Source of the DNA: Ciona savignyi
Taxonomy: Eukaryota; Chordata; Ascidiacea; Phlebobranchia; Cionidae
DNA length: 64,000 nt
Direction of reading: 5' to 3'
Assembly (NCBI GenBank): GCA_000149265.1
Contig: CH003313.1
Location: 2,904,099-2,968,098 of the forward strand
Under the pieces are notes generated by a model that did not search any database, was not told where the DNA came from, and saw only the letters and a list, made by a program, of their open reading frames with translations. A program made the translations under genes and the position numbers. This document shows positions 56,068 through 64,000 of this stretch, in pieces. The stretch's first letter is position 1. Each line of letters opens with the position of its first letter.

Positions 56068-58461
56068 ATGGTTGAAATGTTGGAATGTAATGATGTAACA
56101 ACCTCAGATGAAGCTCTGATTGGTAAAACACAAAGTGATGAACTGCTGAACGGCGATGTTTTGGACCAAAATCATCAAGAACTTTTATCGGGCGCTTCAG
56201 GACAGAACCATGCGTCCAGTGACAATTCAACTATGAATGGCATCCAACATAGCAGGTTCTCCCATGTTAAACTCCAAGCAACTGTTTTTATTGAAGATGC
56301 ACTAGAGTATCGAAGCATTCACCATAAAACGAATGATTTTGCGTTGAAACTGTACCAGTGGTCCCATTCCGCCCCTGCTGTGAATCTAGTCAATGTGACA
56401 GCATTTTTGCTTCTTTTTCTTGCTTTTGTAGAAGAGCCGTCTTCTCTTGTTTGGTCTTCCGACCCAAGGCGTCAATACAAGAGAGTGATCTTGCCACCGG
56501 GATATACTGAAGGTGTGGAATTAGTCTGTCTGCTCATTCTTGCTGTTGACAGCATTGTTCAAAGTTATTTAGTGACAAAACACCACAGCAAACATTTTTT
56601 CCGACAATACCCCTGGATATGTGGTGGGTTTATCGTTTTACTTATTTCTTTTATCGATGTCATGGTGTCATTGGCGTTGGGAAACACCGTGTATCGAATA
56701 CGAGTTCGCAGACTTTTCCGTCCTTATTTCTTCGTCCAGAACACTACCTTGCTGAAGAAAACACTAAAAGCCATGCGCAACACATTGCCAGAAATAGCCT
56801 CTGTTTTAACATTGTTGTCATTGCACTTGTACTTCTTTACAATGTTAGGAATGCTCTTATTCCCGCATACTCATGTCCACCCGAATGGTACACACATACA
56901 TGGGGAGGAATTTAACAACACAGAATGGCAAGAATACTTCAAAACAATTGACACTGCCCTTATGTCCCTTGTAGTTTTGCTCACCACTGCCAATAACCCT
57001 GATGTAATGATGCCATCATACTCAGAAAATCGTCTTTACGCTCTTTATTTCATTATTTTTTCTCTCATTGGAACTTTTCTTATCTTTAACCTTTTAACAG
57101 CCATCATATACAACCAGTTCCGGGGTTATTTCAAGAGCTCAATGCAGACAAGTTACTTTCGTAGATGTGTGGCTTTAACTGCAGCATTTAATGTCATAAA
57201 AACTGGAAGTTGCGACAATGTTGAGATTGAAGACAACCTAACTGTGAATGAAGAAGCTGTGATACCGGTCCCCATGCTTCAGAAAGTATTGGTCGACACC
57301 TGTATGAAGCCAGAGAAACGTAATCTACTTTTCACACGCTTAAAGCAGTATACAGAAACCAGTATTTGTGAACTAAACTACAATGAATTTTGTTTGTTGT
57401 TCGATGACATTGACTCTGTAACCATCACGACCATATACTCACAAGCTACTATCCCGGTGTGGCAGGTAAAATACATGCAAACCCTGCAAAGGATTGTGCT
57501 AAACAGGTACTTTAACGTGGTAGGAAACTTGGTGGTGCTTTTAAATGCAATTTTAATGACGGTAGAGATCGCGATTCATTACGAAGAAGATTTCCAGGCA
57601 GTTTTCAGTCATCTTAACATTATGAACTACGTGTTTGTGGCGTATTATTGCATCGAGCAAATCTTAAAGATTCTGGCACTCGGGAAACGGTATTTTGTCA
57701 AGTTAAGCTGTCTCTATGATGGAGTTCTCTCAATTGCTTTGATCACAGTGGAATTAGTTCAACTGGTTGAGTTTGGAAATCAAACTACAAACACCAGCAC
57801 AGGATTGACATTATGGGATTGTGCCAGGATTGTCAATATTTTGATTCTTCTGCGCTTATTGCGTATTGTACCAAACTTTAAACCCATGGCTTTGGTTACT
57901 AATGTGATGGTTCAGATTATAAGAAGCTTAAGGTCTTTTATGGGAATCATAATCCTAATTTATTACGTCTTTGCTATTTTTGGAATGATGCTCTTTGAGA
58001 AAGCAATTGATCCGCCGCCCGGTTTAAAGCCAGATGAGACTTACGAAGCAATAACAAGCATCCCAGATACCACACTTACACCACCCGATGCGTATAAATG
58101 TGGCACCTATCAACAGCTTGAATACTGGGCAAACAACTTTGACGATTTTGCCGCAGCGTTGGTAGTGTTGTGGGACATCATGGTGGTCAACAACTGGGGA
58201 GTGTTTCTTGCTGCTTTTAAAGAGATGGTCAGTCCGTGGTCGCAGCTCTACTTCGTTGCTTGGTGGCTGGTGTCGGCTGTTGTGTGCGTGAATCTCTTCA
58301 TAGCGCTGATATTGGACCATTTCATTGATAAATGGGAAGGAAGCATGCAGCCAGGGGAGATGCGAAGGGGAACTATTCAATCTTTGTTCCAGAAACATTT
58401 GCAACGACCATGCGACAGAACCATAAGGGAAGAACTACGGAAGCATCCAAATTTTGTGTGA
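56068..58461 (+). CDS. TPCN2: Two-pore channel, TPC2-like, intronless
   Basis: A single open frame encodes 797 aa from ATG 56068 (the frame is open a few codons upstream, but only to a GTG). Two Shaker-like six-helix repeats are clear: S1-S6 of repeat I at about residues 105-351 and of repeat II at about 479-753. Filter I is TTANNPDVMMPSY (306-318) and filter II is VVNNW (706-710). LLKKTLK after IS4 (Lys230, 231, 234) matches the PI(3,5)P2-contact lysines of TPC2. IIS4 reads ILLRLLRIV, with Ile593 where voltage-gated TPC1 has arginine. The pore-flanking ends LLTAIIYNQFRGYF and WWLVSAVVCVNLFIALIL favour TPC2 over TPC1. The family conducts Na+/Ca2+ across endolysosomal membranes. Leu-Leu pairs near residues 26 and 40 could serve sorting, but no perfect acidic dileucine motif is present. 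A possible 5'UTR acceptor (TTTATCAG) precedes the ATG by 15 bp. Confidence 0.95.
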   Translation: MVEMLECNDVTTSDEALIGKTQSDELLNGDVLDQNHQELLSGASGQNHASSDNSTMNGIQHSRFSHVKLQATVFIEDALEYRSIHHKTNDFALKLYQWSHSAPAVNLVNVTAFLLLFLAFVEEPSSLVWSSDPRRQYKRVILPPGYTEGVELVCLLILAVDSIVQSYLVTKHHSKHFFRQYPWICGGFIVLLISFIDVMVSLALGNTVYRIRVRRLFRPYFFVQNTTLLKKTLKAMRNTLPEIASVLTLLSLHLYFFTMLGMLLFPHTHVHPNGTHIHGEEFNNTEWQEYFKTIDTALMSLVVLLTTANNPDVMMPSYSENRLYALYFIIFSLIGTFLIFNLLTAIIYNQFRGYFKSSMQTSYFRRCVALTAAFNVIKTGSCDNVEIEDNLTVNEEAVIPVPMLQKVLVDTCMKPEKRNLLFTRLKQYTETSICELNYNEFCLLFDDIDSVTITTIYSQATIPVWQVKYMQTLQRIVLNRYFNVVGNLVVLLNAILMTVEIAIHYEEDFQAVFSHLNIMNYVFVAYYCIEQILKILALGKRYFVKLSCLYDGVLSIALITVELVQLVEFGNQTTNTSTGLTLWDCARIVNILILLRLLRIVPNFKPMALVTNVMVQIIRSLRSFMGIIILIYYVFAIFGMMLFEKAIDPPPGLKPDETYEAITSIPDTTLTPPDAYKCGTYQQLEYWANNFDDFAAALVVLWDIMVVNNWGVFLAAFKEMVSPWSQLYFVAWWLVSAVVCVNLFIALILDHFIDKWEGSMQPGEMRRGTIQSLFQKHLQRPCDRTIREELRKHPNFV

Positions 58462-59274
58462 ACTTTATTTTTTTTATCTTAAAAGTTCACTTAAAAATAA
58501 CTTAACAAAAGTGATTACTACTGGTATTTTACAGATTTTAAACATCATTTTACAAATGCAAAGAACGGGCTACATTTTTATGTTTTTATTAATTTTTATC
58601 TGTATTTTATATTCCACCTTGTTGCAAAATAGTTAATCTTTTAAACGGTTTTTACAATTTTAGTCTCATTTTTAAAGTATATTTTCATATTTAAGCATAA
58701 CAGTTGGCATCAGGTTTGAAATAGTACATATATTTAATTATCTTACTGACGGTACTTTGTTCTAAGCATGGTATTAACTGACCCAAATTTCATTTGTGCA
58801 ATATTTGGACATATTCTGTGTTACTGTGTATAATATTTAAAATGAAAGGGTTTATTACTAAACAGTATCGATCGCTCATATAATCTTTTTTTCTCCCATA
58901 TTTGTGGTAGTTACAGGTCTGAAACATCCAAAAACCCGTCATGTATTTTTTGAGATTTCAAAATTCATATTACAAATCAGTGAAACCAGTATATTTGTCA
59001 TTTTACATTGCAAATTGAAATTAGTTGTGTGACCGTTTGCGAAATATAAATTGTTGTGTTCTTAAATTGACTGTTAAAGTTGCATCAAATCGAGAATGAT
59101 TTGACAACTTCCCCTCTGGCATTCATGCTATCCCTCAACATACCATAATGTTTAAATCATTTCCCACCTACAGCTTATGTCATACAGTGACTCATTTAAG
59201 GCCTGGGGCCCATTTGCTTGCAGCATTCATGGGCGGTATTGCATAAAAAACAAACATTTTACATGAAACCATAT
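58462..59274. other. Convergent spacer between TPC2 and CIZ1
   Basis: AT-rich 3'UTR-like sequence of two genes facing each other. I see no repeat and no exon. Confidence 0.5.
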
Positions 59275-59280
59275 TTTATT
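59275..59280 (-). terminator. CIZ1-like poly(A) signal
   Basis: AATAAA on the minus strand, 81 bp past the CIZ1-like stop codon. Confidence 0.65.
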
Positions 59281-59360
59281 GGTGTTTCTGCATGTAAAAA
59301 TAACAGACAACAGTCAAATATATTAAATAACCGTTTGACCCAAATTTTCTTTTGTTTATT

Positions 59361-62300
59361 TTATTTTCTCTTTGGAATCACAAAGTTCCAATCCAATGGC
59401 TTGGTGCTGGTTTTGTTCGGTATTTTAGCAGGTTTCGGAGTAGCACCGTTGATTGGTTTGCACTTTCTCTTAGCAGCTTTTGGCGCAGAAGTCTTGTTTG
59501 CTTCACTGGCTTTAGATGACCCGTTTTTTACCTGGGGAATTGTTGATCTAGATTATTTGCAGGAATTAGAACTACTATGGTATGATATTCATGTTTATCA
59601 CTGTGAATTGAAAAGCGCAAGGGGCGTTAACACATGGGTAATCATAGTCTTTTATTTTAATAGAACTCATTTATCCGCTGGGTTTAGGCAAAGTCCGTTA
59701 AGTGCTTTGCCCAAGGACACAACTTACTAGCTAGCGACCGGTTAATCAGTCGGATAAATAGAATGCTAAATGGGACTTAGTTTATGAACACACAACGACA
59801 CAAGACATATTTGCTACTAGAAAATAACAGGTGTCACAAGTTAAGAGCAAATATAAATATTTTGCTTTAATGAAGGCAATGTACTAAATATGATTATTAC
59901 AAAAGTATAGTTAGTGGTTACATTTACCACAGTGTGTGTGTGGAGGCAAAGCTTTTCACTACTTCAACTGCATTTACAGCATTGCAAATTATCACACACA
60001 GAAATAAATGTTCTTTAACAACACGAATCGATTGTTCTATAAAATATTAAACATACGTATGGTAGGACTGCTGTAAGAGAATACCACAATAAAACCACGG
60101 TATAACCATAGGATTATTAATAAACTTTAAAAAGATGACATTATTGTAGTGATCCCTTACTTACAAACGATGACATGTAATTTATCATGTGAGCAAATTA
60201 AGCAACAAATACTTACTTTCACTCGATGTGACTCGGTCTTGATATGATTCAACGTGGAACCTTCATCAAAGAAGAAGTCGCAACATGCATCACAGTAATA
60301 CCCGGTCACTGGGATTATATGAGGGATATCTAGGACAACATAATTACTTTAGTACACAACATACAGTAATATTAGTTGCAACTGTAAGCATGAGGTTAGT
60401 TAATCACTCCATGATTTTGGTATGGTATAGTATGGTATGATGAAGAATTAGTTAATATGACAAAGTTCACATATGGCTAAGTGAGAGTGTGAAATATAAT
60501 TGGTTCACCAGGTTGATTAAACTAATCCGAAAGTGCTGCGCCAGAGGGATAATAAGTCATACAATGTATATTATAAAATTAATATAGTAAATATAAAAAG
60601 ATTCAGGTGATGTGGAAAAAGTTTAACTTCAAATTGCAGGCTGACATGCAATTCATTCTTATCTGATTTCATGCATTATATTGTGTTACTTCTATTTCAA
60701 TTAACATAGAAGCATAATGCATAAATTAAACTTAATTGCATTTGCAAACCAAAAAGTCGAACAGCTTTCTATATATAATGGATTTTAGTTTTTTTAGCAC
60801 AACTTATGCTTAAAATGCACTGTTCCTATAACCAATCTAAAAATAGACTGAATGAGAAAGCAGAAATCATTTTTTAAACTAATTTGATAAAAAAATATAA
60901 CTGCAACAAGAATGTATTTTTAATAAAAGTAAGTGTAATTTTTAATAATAATCATCCTTATTGTTATCATTTTTTTTTTCAAATTGATAATAAAATTTTT
61001 TATTTCGAATTTTGATTCTGGGATGAAGTTCCCTATCTTTATTAGGAATAATAGCAAACTAACCAAGTTTTACTGATTCTTCTGGTTCCTCTGTATCCAC
61101 GCTTGTCTTTCTCTTTGTCCCATCACTTGAATCAGATTTGTCGGCGTTTGTAACTTTTTCCACCACCTCAGTTTTGATTTCTTTATCGGCCGATGTTTCA
61201 GTGTTGTTTAAAGTGGATTGAATGCTGAAACGTGGTTTTAAACATTTCTGTAACATGTGTTTTTAAAACTGAATACTGCGACTTTAGTTAAACAAAATTA
61301 TATCAGTAAATTTATTTGTAAACAAGGATTTCTTATACATCAAAGCCACATGTACACAAGTAAGTTAATCCACCTATGAAAACTCATATTTTACTGAAAG
61401 TTCAACCAATTAGACAAGGCATGGGCAACATAAGGCCCGTGGGCCTGGTCCGTCCCGTGAAAGGATTTTGACCGGCCCGCAGACTGTATCTAACTATATC
61501 TTGTAATTAAGATACTGAATACTATTCATGTAATAATCCGGTCCAACAAGAAATTTATATTCCCACATATGGCCGACGACTAGAGAAGTTGCCCACCCCT
61601 TGGTTAGAGTAAACTCTGCACTGTGTAGCCAATTTAAACAACATGCGTAATTGAATTAAAAATAATACTCATTTTAAAGTTTATAGGAGAAGTTCTACAT
61701 GGAAGTTACAACTGCACTTTATAAGACTCCAGGTCTGCACTTTATAAGACTCCGCCATACAAGATCCCATGGACTTGCTTACAAAACGGACAAACATGAT
61801 GTTAAAATTTAGCACCTGTTTGTTTCTTCATCATTTTCGAAGGTTTGAGCCATAGATTTGTGCTTTGGTGCCTTCACATGCTGAACCAGCTGTCTTGGGT
61901 GTCGAAACCACAAGTCGCAAACGTCACAATATGGTCGTTGCCACTTCTTTTTCTCCTGTTGATTATGACAACAGCAATTAACAAAGTAGAAAGAAACAGA
62001 ATATGTAGGAGAATTGATTCCGCAAAGACCTTTAATAAGTCCTTAAACACTCAAAAATTATATTTTCTAAGCTTTTAGATTAAATGTAATATATTTTTAA
62101 ACCTTTCAACATAAAAAGTGATTATTCAAACAGACAATTTACAGAAAGTTTATAAAAAATGGATGTTAACACAATTTCCAAAATAGAATAATGCATATTT
62201 AAAAACCTATTAGTTTAACACTCCTGCTTTAACTCATTAATTCAGTGAAAACATGCAAGCGAATAACGTTCAAATATATTTGCATTATATAAACTATTCA

Positions 62301-62611
62301 ACTACCCAATGTATCTTTCTGCTGCCATCTTCACAATATCAATTGCAGACGAAAACAACAACAGCCCCAAACATGACACCAAAGCTACAAAAGACGCCTC
62401 GTACCTTATGTTCACTCGTTCGAAAGTGGATTATCTTCTCCTCCATGATTTTCATGTCGCAAACTTTACAAAACCAAGTGAGATCCTGCTTCTTTGATCT
62501 TGGATAAATATCAAGTTACATGATAAACTTGTTGTTCAATAGATAATTTAAAGAAGTTTCAAATTACCGGTTTTCTTCTGGTATGTCGTTATCGGGAACA
62601 TCTTTGAAATG
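59361..62611 (-). CDS. CIZ1: CIZ1-like zinc-finger protein, 3' six exons
   Basis: Exons (minus): 62568-62611, 62405-62498, 61816-61955, 61064-61224, 60217-60329 and 59361-59531. Phases agree, giving the last 240 residues. Three fingers appear in CIZ1 order: WFCKVCDMKIMEEKIIHFRTSEHK; then QRPYCDVCDLWFRHPRQLVQ with H-(5)-H spacing (HVKAPKH), matrin/U1-like; and, after an acidic Ser/Thr/Lys linker, IPVTGYYCDACCDFFFDEGS ending HIKTESH, matching the VPVxGYxC finger near the CIZ1 C-terminus. The last exon is a Lys/Pro/Ala-rich basic tail ending WNFVIPKRK. Vertebrate CIZ1 is a nuclear-matrix protein that promotes DNA replication and helps anchor Xist RNA. The N-terminal part is not in view; it should lie right of 62.6 kb, perhaps past the N gap. 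The acceptor at 61224 was chosen over one at 61247 because only it keeps the frame. Confidence 0.82.
59578..59756 (-). mobile_element. SINE in last CIZ1-like intron
   Basis: Minus-strand copy: GATATTCATGTTTATCACTG, GGGGCGTTAACACATGGG, CCGCTGGGTTTAGGC, TTGCCCAAGGACACAAC and CTAGCTAGCGACCGG, head truncated. Part of the central block (GTTACC to TGTTGTG) is missing. The plus-strand ORF across this region is a shadow of the CIZ1 exon and this SINE. Confidence 0.75.
61415..61602. mobile_element. hAT-like non-autonomous element, 188 bp
   Basis: The ends are inverted: CAAGGCATGGGCAAC against GTTGCCCACCCCTTG (13 of 15 match). Internal GGCCCGTGGGCC and GACCGGCCCGCAGACTG are typical of hAT-related repeats. 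The flanks AATTAGAC and GTTAGAGT may be a diverged 8-bp target duplication. It lies in the intron between the second and third CIZ1-like fingers. Confidence 0.7.
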
Positions 62612-64000
62612 CTGAGGAACAAAGTTATGTTCAAAACGGGTCAAGTTTAACATTTGTGAATCAAATTAAGGTTTAACTAAATATGTAACAAACCTGTAGC
62701 AAGTATCTGTGTATTTGTGTAAAGAGAGTTGTGGGGGGGGGGTGAATGCAACATCCTAGTTATGCACAATTGCATTCATTTGTAAATTTGTATATTTTTA
62801 TACAGATGCTTGCCATGACACGAAAAACTAGTGAGACATGATCAAACCATTTGTTTTTATAATTTTGCATGAATTGGATACTGTATATGCTTAATAGAAT
62901 AGGCTATATATATTAAAACTATACAAATGTCTCAATAAAACTGTCTTTCGCATTAGATCATTTACATGTGCGTAGTAAATGGTTATTACGTATTGCCAAA
63001 TGGAACTATGTTCTGTTAACAAGAGTTAACCATTAATCATCTTAAAATTTTATTTAAAATTATTTTGCATAAAACTATTTATACCATGATTTAATGCGGT
63101 CGGATTAGATTTAGAGATGAATTTAATCTTACAGTTTGTAAGTAGTTGTCATGGTTTACATAAATTTAGCAAACAATTTATTCTAGTAAGTGATTTGATG
63201 ACGTTATTATCTTCCATGACCTTTCATCTCTTGAAAATGCCATCTTGACAATGTGTGGTTGGTATTTGGTTGCTTACTGAAATTAATTCCAATGCTATTT
63301 GTTTAAATAATGTTGGGGACATGTGTTTTTTTCACGTCTATATTGTTCAAAAGTTGCTTAAATGGTTCGGAATATTTTTAACTCTCAGAATGTTCTTTTG
63401 TAAAATTAAATACGATTGATCTAATGAATACACTAATTTTACCATAGTTAGAATTTAGGTTTTTAATCTTTAAAGTTGCTAAAGTAAAATATATGAGAAC
63501 TAAAGTTTTTAACAGGTCATGATAGTGTGGACATTATGGATAACATATTGGTAAACTGGGAAACTTTTTTAGTTCCACAAGGTAGTAATATACTACAAGT
63601 TTATTTTTATGCATTTGCAACTGTAGANNNNNNNNNNNNNNNNNNNNNNNNNNNNNNNNNNNNNNNNNNNNNNNNNNNNNNNNNNNNNNNNNNNNNNNNN
63701 NNNNNNNNNNNNNNNNNNNNNNNNNNNTTTATTATATAGTGTTTACTATTTTTTGTTTTTTTATTTGATAACCCACAACCGCAAGAACATAATGTTTAAA
63801 CATGGATAAGAAGTTTGCTACATACACCATGTTGTATATTAAATAGTAGTATTCAATTGTGCTTGAAAATTTATTTTTTAAATAGTACTTTTGGTTGGCA
63901 CTCTAACATACTGTATTTTCATTATTTTTCTGGCCAGTGAACCAATAAGTCTTATCGTAATTACCGACAGTAAAATCACACAACCTTGAATAATGTTTTG
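62612..64000. other. Right end, presumed CIZ1-like intron
   Basis: AT-rich with a nine-G run near 62732-62740. No further CIZ1 exon was recognised up to the gap or after it. It is probably intron if the gene continues rightward. Confidence 0.4.
63628..63727. other. Assembly gap (100 N)
   Basis: Exactly 100 N, a standard placeholder for a gap of unknown size. Confidence 0.99.

Noticed and set aside
59218..59730. 170-codon plus-strand ORF
   Set aside because: It is the complement of the last CIZ1-like exon plus a SINE; the minus strand has matched phase, splice sites and poly(A) signal.
1..64000. CRISPR arrays, bacterial operons, phage or viral genes
   Set aside because: No regularly spaced repeats, no compact gene strings and no capsid, polymerase or integrase motifs; spliced genes and SINEs show a eukaryotic nuclear genome.

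Overview
The window looks like nuclear DNA of an invertebrate chordate, most likely an ascidian of the Ciona type. It is AT-rich, with many small exons, GT/AG introns of a few hundred bases, chordate-like protein sequences, and one dominant family of short tRNA-derived SINEs. The species call is inference. Two N gaps (6510-6698 and 63628-63727) mark assembly breaks.

Layout. 1-5.9 kb is repeat-rich and shows no gene. 5.9-6.2 kb (minus) has a TATA box and two tiny overlapping ORFs. 7.2-8.6 kb (minus) is a four-exon secreted protein joining an H-type-lectin-like exon to a C-type-lectin-like domain. 9.5-11.0 kb (plus) holds LLPH, with a possible upstream coding exon. 11.4-24.0 kb (plus) is a complete 18-exon calpain-7 gene (CAPN7, 826 aa by my splicing).

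20.7-32.4 kb is an imperfect tandem duplication of about 6.5 kb. The second copy carries intact versions of the last five CAPN7 exons, a second spliced tRNA-Leu(CAA) gene and the same downstream DNA. 33.7-46.7 kb (minus) is a 12-exon Kir2-like inward rectifier gene (573 aa), with a TATA promoter and a 14-nt first coding segment. 46.8-56.0 kb has no recognised gene but holds MITEs, a hAT-like element and possible regulatory clusters. 56.07-58.46 kb (plus) is an intronless, full-length two-pore channel of TPC2 type. 59.4-62.6 kb (minus) is the 3' half of a CIZ1-like zinc-finger gene whose 5' part lies further right.

The genes do not form a pathway. They are ordinary housekeeping and membrane genes: ribosome biogenesis (LLPH), ESCRT-linked protease (CAPN7), plasma-membrane K+ channel (Kir), endolysosomal cation channel (TPC2) and nuclear replication factor (CIZ1). 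The most notable biology is the duplicated CAPN7 3' cassette. All five exons stay open, nearly all differences are synonymous, and the splice phases allow either an alternative C-terminus or a doubled C-terminal module. The main rival explanation is two haplotypes assembled in tandem. All exon limits are my own readings of splice sites and frames; no alignment or transcript evidence was available.
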